From Plasmopara viticola (taxonomy: Eukaryota; Oomycota; Peronosporomycetes; Peronosporales; Peronosporaceae), in NCBI GenBank assembly GCA_001695595.3, contig MBPM02000010.1, positions 1 to 64,000 of the forward strand: 64,000 nt of DNA. Reading direction: 5' to 3'. Positions 36,563 through 48,433 of this stretch are shown piece by piece. Under the pieces are notes generated by a model. The model was not told where the DNA came from. It searched no databases and saw only the letters and a list, made by a program, of their open reading frames with translations. Position 1 is the first letter of the stretch. Each line of letters starts with the position of its first letter. A program made the translations under genes and the position numbers.

Positions 36563-38065
36563 GTGGGTCGTGCATGCAATGTCGTGCACATTGAGTACCT
36601 CCTCATTTGTCGTGTTTGAGTCGAACAAGAGTATGTGTCGGTCGTTTTTTAAACGATTTTAAGTTGAATAAACGATTCTGTTTTGGAATAAGTGAATGTG
36701 TTGCTTTAACACCAAGTAGGTCAACAAAGCCACAGCAGTACAAGAAACCATATCAAACATTAAAAAAATGAGCAGAGAAATAGTGGGCGTCTTCCTTAAC
36801 CCTGACTAATAGAGGCACTGGGACCGACTTCGTCAATCTTTTTGCTACCTTCTATCATACGATTTGCTACAATTCTATCAGCGAGTTGGATCTCCAACCG
36901 AGAAAAATAGTTGGTAGCGTCTTCGACAAAACGCACTCCTATGCCAAACTCTTATTTAAAACTGATCACTCAAATCATAAACAACAACATTTTTCTGCCA
37001 GGGAATCTTCTTTGTGGGCCATTTTTGAGAAAATAGGCTCGTATGTCTTCTTACCGCTGCTTGTCGTGTTGAAAGTCGAGCGTCGTTCTTCGATATTCAC
37101 TTGTTGTCCTTTCGTGATGTTTCAAATTGGTCTGCAAACTTGGCTAACTAAGAAATATTCATCGTCTCTTGAAAAACTAATCTTCAGTAGTTTTTTTCAT
37201 TATCCTACTTGTCATAAAACACCATGCTAACATTCGTCATTATGACTTTCACAAATTATTGACACGGACGACGAGAGCCGTGGAGTTTAGGGGCCATATG
37301 GTAACGAGCGTGATGACACATCTAGATAGGATCTGTTTGTCCATGCTTTTCGCTTAAATAATAGTCATGCAGAGTGAACAAACTCACGGCTTCTTTGCTC
37401 AACACACTAAGTTCTTAAATATGTGGATTATATATTAACATACGTTTTTTCTTGTTTCCGTTTTTGCTCGATCAAAAGGCTTTGCCCTAGTCTTTTGCCC
37501 ACCATCACACACCAAATGTAGACGCGTGATGCAACGAAATGACTTGACCCAATCATTTCGTTGGCTGGTGTGCATCCACGTTGTCAGCATTGTTTCAAGA
37601 TCAGTGCAGTTTTGTTGATGGTAATTTTGTACATGTCCTTGGCTATCTGTCGTTTTGTAACATGTTCTCAAGGGCCGATTTCTGTCATACAACATATATC
37701 ATTGGCCCCGGTAATGTAAATCAAGTTAGCGTTAAACTTCTAAATTGCCGCGCAACTGATACAGCATTGATCCAAATTCTAGCGGACGCTGAGCATCAAA
37801 TCCATCACTGTTCTCTCAAGGTCTTTTACTACAATTTTTTTGCACCTTTACGTGCTCCTAATTTAGATTCATTAGCTGCTCATAAAATAATGATAAGGTC
37901 TCGTACACATTTTCGGTGCCAATATGATGCCGCAAATGCTTTAAGAAATGCGAATGTGATGGCGGTGATTGCTTGTAGGTACTAATATGGCTATGGCGCC
38001 GATGTCGCGAAACAACTTTGAAGAATAATCAGCATAATGGGCTTCAAGGTAGTACAAGTATGCAA
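36563..38065 (+). repeat. Array spacer 11, truncated
   Basis: The most diverged spacer inside the array. About 165 bases are deleted near 37000 relative to spacer 10 (33709-33873 there). Similarity to the unit ends at about 38065, roughly 45 bases before the Copia gag start. The sequence atgggcttcaaggtagtac at about 38037 lies where a primer-binding site would be if this edge were part of the Copia element. Confidence 0.88.
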
Positions 38066-38109
38066 GTCCAGGGCAAACAACAGCCTCGCATAACCACACC
38101 TTCACCGCC

Positions 38110-39042
38110 ATGACTACCAAGCGCACCGAAGTCCTCCTAGAAGATGGTAACTACTACCATTAGGAGTTCAACATGAGGATGACCCTCGCAAGAAAAGGGC
38201 TTCTGGGGCACATTATGGGCGCGAAGGACGAGAGCGAAATAACGGAGACGTGGCTCGTGAATGACGCCTAGGCATTAAGTGTAGTTGCCCAGGGCGTCGA
38301 GATTCAACAACAGACCAAGATTCGGTCTGCTACTCGTGCCTTGGAGGCATGGGGAACGCTTCGCGATTTCATCCATCATTCCACCCTACACATCCGTGTC
38401 ACGATGACACGGCGCCTTTACGAGTTTGAGATGGGGAGTGGCACTCGCATGGTGGAACATCTGGACGCGTTCAATGAGCTGGTCGTGGGACTCCAGACGA
38501 CGGGAGAGCCGGTGGATGAATCAAGACAGCTAGTGGTGCTTCTGAGCAGCTTGCTGGTGGAATATGAGATAATATATTCTATCGTGGAGAACGCCAAGGA
38601 CATCACTCAGATCGAAGTCAAGGACAAGCTGTTGAAGGAGTCAGACAGACTACAGAAGAAGGAAGCAAGTGAGAAAGCGTTTCGAGCCACAGACAACGAT
38701 GGATGGACCAAGGGAAGGCGAAGAAGTGGCCGCAAGAGTTACGAGCCACGCAAAGGCGGCGAATTTCGTGGGAAATGCTTCAATTGTGACCAGACTGGTC
38801 ATATGAAACGGGACTTCCCAGCTGCTGAAAACTGTTTCAGAATCCGTTCTAGCGGTGATGATGCAGTATTTGCTGTGGGGGATGAGCAAGCAGTAAGCTG
38901 GATGGTTGACAGTGGTGCGACGTCACACATGACCCCTCACCGAAGTGACTTGATCGACTTAACGCCGACGTCAAGGAGACGATTATCAGACGGCAGGAAG
39001 TTACTCATCGAAGGAGCTGGAACGGTGAAGCTATCGGCTTAG
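38110..39042 (+). pseudogene. Copia gag and protease region, with stops
   Basis: Starts at ATG 38110 and reads as a Copia Gag, with in-frame TAG at 38161 and 38269 and a long open stretch from there to TAG 39040. The zinc knuckle near 38776 reads CFNCDQTGHMKRDF: the last cysteine of the CCHC pattern is Phe (TTC at 38815). The aspartic protease motif DSGATSH lies near 38909. No functional polyprotein can be made. Confidence 0.88.
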
Positions 39043-40672
39043 ATGGAAGACGCTTTTCGATGATGGAAGTGCTGCTTATCCCTGGACTTGACTGACGTCT
39101 ACTGTCGGTGGGAAAGCTTTCCGAACGTGGACCAAGTGTGGAGTTTCAGCGTGCTTCGTGCATCGTTTGGGACATGAACAAAGCTTTGGCAACTGGGATA
39201 AGAAATGGGAAAGCTTACACACTGGGTTGTCAGCAAGAGGAGGCACGATCAGTGCAATACTCGGGAGCTGATAGTCAGTGGGAGCTATGGCACGCTCGTA
39301 TGGGACATCCAAGTGAGGACGTTTTAGTGAAGACTATACAATCCACAGAAAGTAATTCTTCGCTAAAACAAGGTATCAAGACCCTGTGTGGTGGATGCAT
39401 GAACGGCAAGCAGACAATCGAAGCCTTTCCAGGACGCTCCATGACAAAGACATCACGTGTATCGGAATTAGTTCACACAGACGTGATGGGATCCATTAAG
39501 ACACTTTCGAAAGAAGGTGCTGAATACATTTTGACTTTTGTGGTTGATTTTTCACGATATGTGGTGGCTTACTTTATGGCAAAGAAGAGTGAAGTTGCCG
39601 ACAAGATCAAGATGTTCAAAGCACTGCATGAGAATCAATGGGGAATTAGTATCAAGTGCCTGCGTTCGGACAACGGAACGGAGTTTGTCGACAAGACAGT
39701 TACGGATTTATGTTAGCGGAACGGCATCATACATCAGCGCACAGTACAAAACAGTTTCCAACAAAACGGAATTGCAGAACGAATGAACCGCACGATAATG
39801 GAAAAGGCACGGAGCATGCTACACTACAAGTGTGTTCTGACATGTTGGTGGGCAGAGGCAGTAAGCACTGCGGTGTGCCTGATCAACCGCTCTACTAATT
39901 TAATGCACCCAAACAACACCCCATTTGAACTGGTATTTAAGATTAAGCCTCGGATGGATCATCCTAGGGTGTTTGGGTCTCATGGATATGCTCACGTTGA
40001 TAAAGTGAAGACGGCGAAGCTCGAAGCCAAAAGCTTCAAGTGCATGTTCCTTGGTAATGCCAGAGACACCAAGGGATACCGAATTTACAATTTGGAGAAA
40101 GACAAGATATCAGTATCACGGTCGGTGAAGGTGGACGAGCGTGAAGTGGGCGGCATTTATGAGACGCACCCGCTTATACAAATAAAAGTGATACACGAAA
40201 CCAAAGACAACGATAAAGTACAGTGTCCAGGCCGACAAAACACCAACAAGATCAAGATGAGCCTATGGAGTGTGAAGAAGAAAGTGAAATTCCAGATGCT
40301 CCATTGAATGAGGAGTCGTTCGACACAAATGAGCCAAGGGTCGAGATGCTTCGATCACCGACCTTAGTACATTCTGAATTGACAGACTATAGAACTCCTA
40401 CACTGAATGCACAGGAAGATCGATTGGTATTTCGACCGCAAGTGGAACATTCAAGGCGTACACATGAACCAATGTTGTTGTTGGAGAACGGATCAGATGC
40501 CGATGAAAGTTTGGAAGGAAGTGAAGGACCACCATTTTCAAATCGTGCAAAGATTGATGAAGAAGGCCTTATAGCTGAAGCTATTCTCGCTTACGCTGTG
40601 ACTGTTGGTGAAGAATCAGACTTGCCTACCACGTATGCGCAGGTAATGTCTAGTGACGAGGCAGAACAGTGG
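39043..40672 (+). pseudogene. Copia integrase region, with stops
   Basis: Contains the integrase zinc-binding pattern (HARMGH followed by CGGC near 39290-39400) and the core domain (HTDVMGS near 39475 and LRSDNGTEF near 39660). It continues with AERMNRT near 39775 and a variable C-terminal stretch. TGA at about 39091, TAG at about 39715 and further frame changes near 39780 and 40250 break it. Confidence 0.85.
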
Positions 40673-42207
40673 TGACAAGCGATGGACGCCGAATTACAGT
40701 CGCATCACCAAAACAAAACATGGACACTCGTTCAACGATATTCAACTGGACGTACGATTAGATGCCGCTGGGTCTTTGCTAAGAAGCGTGACCAGAATGG
40801 ATGTTTCGTGCGCTACAAAGCACGATTGGTGGCTAAGGCTCTAAGCAGAAATAAGGAGTGAATTTCTTCGAGACTAACTCCCCAGTGGCCAACATGAACT
40901 CAATTCGAGTCGTTCTCGCAGTGTGTGCGGTATTAGACTACAAAATGGAGTAGCTGGATGTCGACACCGCCTTTCTCAACAGTGTGCTGTCGGATCGTGT
41001 TCATATGAAAGTTTCGATTGGTGTTAAGGGATTTCATGGATTTGCGTGTCAGCTGAACAAAGCTATATATGGACTAAAGCAAGCTGCAAGCGCTTAGAAC
41101 AAGACGATCGACCACGTCTTCAAGAAGAACGATTTTAAAAGTTGTGGAGGGGATAAAGGCGTCTACGTGAAGAAAGTGAACGAAGGTTTTGTGTACGTAT
41201 GTCTTTGTGTTGATGATATGACCATTGCAGCCAAGACGAGCGACGAGATTCTAGAAGGTCAAGGGGATGCTAAAAGGTGTTTTCAAGATGAGGGATCTCG
41301 GTATGGCAAAGTACATCTTACACATGGAGATCGACCACGACATGACAGCTTCCACACTAATGATCAAGCAAACACGCTACATTAGCGACGTGGCTGAGCG
41401 ATTTGGACAGAAAAACGCCAAGAACGTCGACAATCCGTGTACGTCCGGTCTCAAGCTGTCAACATCACAGCCACCAAGTACAGAAGCTGAGCGTTCAGAG
41501 AAGCGGTCAAGACCATGCCGCTCACTAATTGGATGTCTGCTATGTGTTAAAACTTGCACTCGGCCGGACATCGCATACATCGTGACACAACTGTCTCGAT
41601 TTCTCGATAATCCGGAGTTACCACATTAGAACGCCGCAATTCGAGTATTGAGCTACTAAGATTCGACACGTCTTCATGGAATGGTTTACCAAAAAGGGAC
41701 GGAAAGGGTGGTTGTTGAAGCTTTTTCGGATGCTGACTGGGGTAGCAACACCGATCACAGACGGTCTGTCTCAGGTGTGCTGATCAACATTGGTAAAGCT
41801 CCGGTTGTGTTCAAGTCCAAGTATCAGAGAACAGTTGCACTAAGTTCCGCAGAAGCAGAGTATGTGGCGCTAAGCTTGTGCACACAAGAAGTACTTTGGG
41901 CGCGTGCAATGCTCAAGAACATGGGTCAAGAACAATTGGGAGGCACGCAAATATGGGAAAACAATGAAGGTGTGATAGTTTGGCAAACAAAGCAAGCTTC
42001 CACGCACGTACAAAGCACGTGGACATCAGACATAACTCTATTCGGGAGAACATTCAGCATGAATTACTCAAGATTGGCTACATTGATACGAAGAGTCAGC
42101 TTGCAGATATGCTAACCAAGGCGCTTAGAGCCAAGATGCTGAAGTATCTGCTAGCCTCCGGAATCAAGACCAAGTCAGCAACAAAGAACACACAACATTT
42201 GCGGTGA
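40673..42207 (+). pseudogene. Copia reverse transcriptase and RNase H region, with stops
   Basis: RT landmarks include KARLVAK near 40815, LDVDTAFL near 40957, YGLKQA near 41067 and the VDDM catalytic block near 41209. A frameshift follows at about 41265. RNase H landmarks include SDADWG near 41726, SSAEAEY near 41845 and TKHVDIRHN near 42010, with a frameshift at about 42000. Stops at 40673, 40859, 40948, 41097, 41627 and 41658 disable the frame. Confidence 0.87.
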
Positions 42208-42214
42208 GTAGGAG

Positions 42215-42359
42215 TGTTAAAATTACACCGCTAAATGCATGTTGAACAGGTGGATGGCTTCACAGTATTTACAAGTACGTCACAGTTAGTAATTACGTAT
42301 GGTAGCCGTTCATTGGTCAAGATAAATATTTTCACTTCGGTTTTACTTTCTACTGAACA
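42215..42359 (+). repeat. Probable Copia 3' LTR
   Basis: 145 bases that start TGTT and end AACA, preceded by a purine-rich tract directly after the RNase H tail. Only one copy is in the window, so the assignment rests on ends and position alone. Confidence 0.5.
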
Positions 42360-43160
42360 ATTTTCGACAAAATAGTCTCGCTTGTTGTCTTACCGCCACT
42401 TGTCGTGTCGAAAGTTAAGCCTTGTTCTTCGAGATTTACTTGATGTCCTTCTGTGATGTCACCAGATGGTCCACAAGTTTGGCTTCCTAGAAAATGTTAT
42501 TATATTATTAGTTATAAAAATATCGTCTCCGGATGGACTAGTCATCGCAATTTTTAATCTTACTTGTCATAAAAAACAGTTGTGCTAACATTCGTCACTC
42601 TGAGTTTGACAAATTATTGACACGGACGACGATAGCCGTGAAGAAGTCGAGGAACATATGGTAACGAGCGTGATGATACATCTAGATAGGATCTGTTTTT
42701 CTATGATAAATGCTTCAATAATAGTCAGGCAGAGCTTACAAACTCTAGACAAAGACGGCTTCTTCGCACAACACACTATGTCGCTTGAATCTGTGGATTA
42801 AGTATTAACATGTTGCCTTTTTTATGATTTCTTCTTTCCTTGTCTCCGTTTATGCTCGATCAAAAGGCTTTGCCCCAGTCTATTGCCCACCATCACACAC
42901 CAAATGTAGACGCGTGATATAACGATATTACTTGACTCGATCAATTCGTTGGCTTGTGTGCATCCACGTTGCCAGTATTTTCTTAAGATCAACGCAGTTT
43001 TATTATTGGTACTTCTGTCGATAAGTTTGGCTATATGTTGTTTTGCAAGATGTTTCCAAGGGCCTGTCAAATTTTCAGTTTCTGTCATATGACCATATAC
43101 CTTTGGCCTAGGTAATGTGAATTAAGTAAGCGTAAAACTTCTAAATTGCCGCGCAACTGA
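42360..43160 (+). repeat. Diverged copy of the pectate lyase array spacer
   Basis: About 800 bases that align with 7478-8218 of spacer 2 and 37021-37759 of spacer 11, with many substitutions and small insertions (roughly 80 percent identity by eye). Shared blocks include acaaattattgacacggacg, catatggtaacgagcgtgat, gctcgatcaaaaggctttgc, caccaaatgtagacgcgtga and aaattgccgcgcaactga. It is the only array-related DNA to the right of the Copia element. Confidence 0.88.
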
Positions 43161-43790
43161 AAGCCGGGAAAGCAGCATTGAACGAGGTCTTCCAGATGTG
43201 GGAAGTGCTAGATTTCAAAAGGTTGCCTAACAGCACGAACAAATTTTCAGTGATTGAATAGTGCACACTAGGGTGGTACATACATCTGGAACTGGCCTGT
43301 GGTTCTGTGGTTTTTCGTTTAGGTAGATCCCTGTCCCTTTTTGAAAACACGATGAATAATTTTTCAGATAAGTTACCCACTTGGCTTTGCTTGATCTACA
43401 TTCAATACTTCTGAGCTGTTTTGTTTGGCTTCATTGTATGACAAAACGAAAGACTCGTGAATCCACAAACCCATTCATCAACACTGCTGAGCTTTGAACA
43501 AATTGCATCAAGGAGCTCAACAGGATGCGAAAAGACCTGTGATTATCAACGGTAAAGCAGCTGAAGCCTGTCTAACTTATCCGGAACGAATTCTCGAATT
43601 GTAAGGTTCCAGGTGTGAGGAATTTGGTGGACGACATCACTAAAAACTTGAAGCGCCGTATTCAGCAAACTCCAGAGCTTTTGAAAGGTTCATTAGACCA
43701 CTCTATTCGTTTGTACAAAAAGCGTAGACTGTAAAACACAATTTGATTAGTTTCGTTTTTATTTATCAAGGTCTGGTAGAATTTACAATG
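43161..43790. other. Unassigned stretch between array remnant and gypsy element
   Basis: No recognisable gene. Short coding-like pieces are visible on both strands: a + frame ending KKRRL just before 43735, and a minus-strand open stretch at 43141-43380. Neither matches a family I recognise. No 5' LTR for the gypsy element is evident. Confidence 0.4.
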
Positions 43791-44830
43791 AGCGCTGAGA
43801 ACTCCAGCAAGTATGGCCCAACAAAAAGGCCGTTCCGCTGAGCGCCCATCTCTAAACCCAAGATTTTGTCAACAGAGCCGAATAAGTGCTTCTGACGATA
43901 ACAAAACTTTACGGCCAACGTCGGGCTCAGGAACTCGAGTGTTAACTCCGCAATATGCGGCAGTGCCGATGGCCAAGCGGAATCTACCGCTCAGCCAAAT
44001 CTAGCTCCCTCTACAGCGACAAGACAGGACACACTGTCCATGCAGCAACTACTGTTGTATCTCACTTAGCAGCACCAGCAACATCAAGCCTAGGTGCAGG
44101 CTCAAATGCAAGCCCAAATGCAACAGGCTAAAAAGCGCTTCGAGTTTCTCGTTGCCTCAAGAGGTAAGCAGAAGAAAAATGATCTTCCTCTTTATGAAGG
44201 AGAACTTGAATAAGATATTGAATCATATATCTTTGCAACGAAACAGTACTACTCCAATAAGCGCCACTTGATGACAACAGAAAACGGCCGTATTTGTGAC
44301 GCTTATGTCAAGTAACTTAGGAAAATTTGTACCAGATTGGTCCCGTGCCTTTATCGCCGACTGCGAGCGCATGAGTCACGCACAAGAGATGGGCACTGCT
44401 CAATACTCAATTGCGCACACGCTTCAGGCCTAAGGATTTTGGATATGATCTTCGAGAGATGTTTCGCCTCAATCAAGGATAACTATCCACGATTATGTCT
44501 TTAAAGTCCAGGACTTGATGTCCCAAACTGAATCGAAATTCAGTGAGTCAAAAAAGCGGTCCTATTCGCAGAATGGGTTACGGAATTAAATCGCAAAGAA
44601 AATCAAAGAAAAGTCCGAGTACCTTTTAGGAGGCCATTGAAGTCGCCTCCGATTTCGAGTTTGCCCATTACTCGGGCAGGCCAAATCGTATATCGACCAA
44701 CTCGTTTGCGAGCAAGTCACGTCCTTTAGAAAAAGCGTTTGGAAAGAGGAAGGACAAGAAGGACGAATGGACAAAATTGGCGACATGCAACAATTGTAAC
44801 GTTGTCGGCCACATATCGCTGTAATGTACG
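43791..44830 (+). pseudogene. Gypsy gag remnant
   Basis: Starts at an ATG near 43788 (atgagcgctgagaac) but breaks at once. Later frames include a piece resembling the Gag capsid region (LPLYEGELE near 44190). The nucleocapsid zinc knuckle is at about 44786, reading CNNCNVVGHISL, where a TAA stop lies directly before the final cysteine codon. Not functional. Confidence 0.7.
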
Positions 44831-46460
44831 CCCCTAAAAGCAAGGAAGTAAATCATTATACTAGGGGTGGACTTTTTGCTATCCTCGGAGCTGAGATCAA
44901 TCTACAAAAGGCGTTGGTCAAGAGAGATCCGTCACCGCCTTCATCGACAATGGACGTAATCTTAACGGCATATCCGTAAACTTAATGACGCGACTTGAGC
45001 TCGAAGTGACCAAAGGTGAGATGATGCAAATTGACCTTGGTTACGACCGGGTTGTTCACAGCCTCTGACGAACGGTGCACATGAATTTGCAGATACCTGT
45101 TTTTTTATCACATCGGGAAAGTTCCAAGTCTTGCTTGTTCCTGGAAATAAGGATGTTATCATTGGCCTGATGTGGCTTTGTGAGCAAAATCCAGATATCA
45201 ACTGGACTACAGGAAGCATGTCTCCTCACATCAACACAAAGCACAAAGCGGCAAACCGACTACATTAGCACCGTCCGTCCAGATGGACTGCTGGATGGCA
45301 AAAGGCTCGGATCAATCAGAGCAGCGAGTTTTTTTATTACTATCGGCAACAAAGCCGCCATTGCTGTCAAGGAATGACGCAGCTATGTTTTAGTCATCAG
45401 TTTTGAAAATATTGCGTCACGACAATGACATTGAAGCTGACTTTTTCATCAACTTCCATGGTACTGAAAAAGCTAGCATTAAGGATCGGATTCGCTCAAG
45501 GATGCAACGCTACGCAAGTATGCGAACACAGTCTTTCGCACGGAGCTTCCAAGCGATACACTTCCAGTACGGAAAGGAGATGAGCATGAAGTTTTGCTCA
45601 AGCCTGGTACCAAACCGATATCCGTCGAACATTGACGCAGTAGTCCTGAAACGTTCAGGACAATCCAATAATGAATCAAAGAGATGGTTCAAGCCGGCAT
45701 TATTCGACTAAGTTCGTCTGCCTCATCGGCACCAACGATTTGTGTAAAAAACACTGTATTTTGCACGATTATCGTCAGCTAATTCTAGTGGCGACCTTGC
45801 CGGCGATACTAATGCCGCATAAGGAAGCCACATTTAGCGCCATCTCCGGGAGTCCTTGGATTTCGTTCACGGACCTACTTTGGGGCTACTATCAGGTTAC
45901 ATTGCGTGAATCGGATATCCCATTTACCGTTTTTCCGACCACAGATAGTACCTTTTCACTCTCATGGGACTGTGCGGAAGCCTGAGTACGCTTAACTGGC
46001 GTTTGCAGAAAGTCTTTTGAGATCTAAAGGATGTGATGAGAATCTAACTTGACCACATTTACGTGTTCACACAAAGTGAAGATGTCGCAGACCACGTAAC
46101 GGCTTTAGACCGTGTACGCAAACGGTGTAAGGAATAACAACTTTAGATCAAGTTGTCAAAGGGCTAGTTTTGTGTGGGTAAGATCTCATGTCTATACGAC
46201 TTTGCCGGACGAAAAGGGTCCGAATGGACACGACAAAATTTGAATTATCACAGAATGGTCTGGTCCCAAGACAAAGAAGCAAATGAAGTGCTTCTTAGGC
46301 ACTATATTCTATGTCTCAAGTTTTCGCAAGGACGCTTCGCGATTTGCATGAACACTTTACGACAGAACTAAAAAATAACGTCCTTGAGAAGCAATTGAGC
46401 TCTCGGACGATCAGCTACGCTGCTTCACAGAACTCAGGCGTCGCTTGACCCTTCCACTCG
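44831..46460 (+). pseudogene. Gypsy protease and reverse transcriptase remnant
   Basis: RT similarity starts near 45570 (LLKPGTKPI) and continues through MVQAGIIRLS near 45680, HDYRQL near 45766 and DLLWGYYQVTLRESDIPF near 45870. The catalytic block near 46050 now reads LDHIYVF, where family members have a YxDD-type Asp-Asp pair, so the active site is lost as well as the frame. The protease part (44880-45370) is too decayed to place motifs. Confidence 0.78.
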
Positions 46461-46880
46461 TTATAAGTCCGCCGAACTTTTTGAAAATATTTGGTATACG
46501 AATTGACGATTCAAATTTTGCGATAGGGGGAGTCTTGTTTCAAAAGGAGGGAGCGCAAGAGCATCCAAATGTATTTACTGGTCGAAAGATAAAGCCAGCA
46601 GAGTCGAACTTCCCCGTTCGTGAGCAAGAGCTACTTAAATTATGCATGCGCTAAAAGGATAATGTGTGTATCTTCTCGATCAACCATTTACCGTCAAAAC
46701 GGATCACAAAAGTATTGAGATTGTCCTGACGCAAAAATACTACAGATCACAAAGTAGCTCGATGTTTCAATGGGCTTGCTGAATTTCAGCCTTTGTACAA
46801 GTAGATTCCCGATGAAAGTGACACCGTGGCTAATTTACTGTCACTCAATTTGGGATTAGTAATTAAAGCTGCCTAAATAA
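46461..46880 (+). pseudogene. Gypsy RNase H remnant
   Basis: A frame at 46469-46652 shows the RNase H start (IDDSNFAIGGVLFQ, then GRKIKPAE and VREQELLKL). The next piece keeps QPFTVKTDHKSI near 46680 and TVANLLS near 46826 in other frames. Broken by stops. Confidence 0.8.
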
Positions 46881-47189
46881 GCTTGCAAGAGCTACTGAAA
46901 GCGGCTGAGAACCGCGAGATCGTGGTGACAATCAGGACGGACAAGGTTACAGTTGATCAATCCGCAAAGACAATGCATGCGTGGAATAAATACCCACATT
47001 TCATCATCAAAAAGCTGAAAATACGAAATATTGTGTCAAAAAGGATGGTATCCTGTATCACCAAATTGGCAAAGATGAGACCCCATGACTGTATAATCCA
47101 GATGACGAAGATTTAGAAGATGGCGTCATCTGTGGGGGGGGTTTCTTTGATCCGCAGGCCACCCAGATTTTTACAAGACGTGTCTAGCC

Positions 47190-48400
47190 GTACGTCAAAC
47201 GTAATACTGGCCAAAAGTAATGAAGTTTATCCAGCGCTATGCCAACACATGCGAAATTTGTCAGCGCAACAAGGCTAGGCAGACTTAAATCGCCCAGGAT
47301 TACTTCAGTCCTTAAATATTCCAAGATTGACAATTCGATGGACTTCATCGAGTCTTTACCAATATCCAAAAGCAGCTACAATGCCGTCATGGTGATTGTT
47401 GATCGATTAGCAAAAAGAGCCATGTTCATCGCTACGAAGACAATTAACGGTACTGCAGAAAATGAAAAGGTCTTCTAGAAGAAATAGATGAAGGACCATG
47501 GCATACCAAAGACCATTGTGTCCGGCCTAAACACCAAGTTCACATCCAACTTATGGCAAGCAATCATGTCTGGTCTGGGAACGCAACACAATCGATCTTC
47601 GGCTTTAAAGCCGCAAAAAGATGGACAAAAGAAAAGAACTAACCGTTTTATCGGAGACTACCTCCGAGGTGTCATCGACCCAGCACAAAACAATCGAATG
47701 GCTTTTTGTTTTTTTTGCTGAGATAGCCTATAATCGACGCGCACACTACAGTTGGAATGTCACCGTTCAAAGCAAATCCAGGATGTGTGTCCTTATATGC
47801 CGAATGAGGTGGCATCAGATTCAGAATTATGTAAATTAAAAAAAAACAGCACAAGAGTTCTACAACGTCAAGAAATGTTACTTAAGGTCGCGCGGGACCA
47901 GATGTGCGAAGCACAAGAGCGCCCAAAGTATTATTATGACAGTAATAGACGTGTCCAAAGCCTCTAAGCTGGTGATATGGTTCTTTTGGATGGCAAGAAG
48001 TTAGATCTCCGTCACAAGGATTTCGCTTAGATACAATTAGCGGGCGCCAAGATATATTGACCCATTCCCGATCGTGAAGAGAGTTTCGCAAGATTCCCAT
48101 GAGCTAGGAATACCGAAGGGATTGAAGCTGCACCCAGTGTCTCACACTTTTTTGTTAGAGCCGTATCACAAGGACTTCAAGCGTCGGCAAAATTTAAATA
48201 AGGTCATGTTGGTCGATAGATCCGAGGGACACCTCGTTGAAGCCGTAATTTGACATCGTAAGTACAAGGGAAATTTACAGTATAAAGTTTGGTGGCTTGG
48301 TGTCCCAAGAAGGAAGCCACTTATGAGCCTGTGAAGGATCTAAAGCAGATTTGCAGACTCATCGACCTCTACTGGATAATCGAAAGCAATAAGCCCTACC
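47190..48400 (+). pseudogene. Gypsy integrase and chromodomain remnant
   Basis: Zinc-finger tail CEICQRNKARQ near 47250. Core pieces are MDFIESLPISKSSYNAVMVI near 47340 and DHGIPKTIVSGLNTKFTSN near 47491. The C-terminal chromodomain region is KYKGNLQYKVWWLG near 48262 and ATYEPVKDLKQICRLIDLY near 48315. The many stops include TAG at several tryptophan or glutamine positions. Confidence 0.8.
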
Positions 48401-48433
48401 TTCTGAAGTAAGTATCTTTTTGAAGGGAGGTCA

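Larger units (their letters stand above)
1..38065 (+). repeat. Tandem array of pectate lyase units (11 units plus a partial one)
   Basis: Direct head-to-tail repeat. Start codons of successive genes lie at 2762, 6063, 9367, 12671, 15976, 19280, 22588, 25891, 29185, 32479 and 35778, giving periods of 3301, 3304, 3304, 3305, 3304, 3308, 3303, 3294, 3294 and 3299 bases. Each unit is one pectate lyase gene plus a spacer of about 2.5 kb. Coding and spacer DNA are both nearly identical between the central units, so the whole unit was amplified or is homogenised. The left edge is cut by the window. The right edge ends at about 38065, where spacer similarity stops just before a Copia element. Nothing here shows whether the copy number is exact, because assemblers may collapse or expand such arrays. 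Confidence 0.97.
38066..42359 (+). mobile_element. Ty1/Copia LTR retrotransposon, decayed
   Basis: Gag, protease, integrase, reverse transcriptase and RNase H occur in Copia order on the + strand. All are broken by in-frame stops and frameshifts, so the element is dead. A purine-rich stretch (gcggtgagtaggag) precedes TGTTAAAATTAC at 42215, and the sequence ends CTGAACA at 42359, which fits a 145-bp 3' LTR. No matching 5' LTR is visible before gag, so the left end is either deleted or fused to array spacer. Confidence 0.9.

Noticed and set aside
1..38065. CRISPR-like interpretation of the regular repeats
   Set aside because: Units are 3.3 kb long and contain a eukaryotic gene; there are no short repeats with unique spacers.
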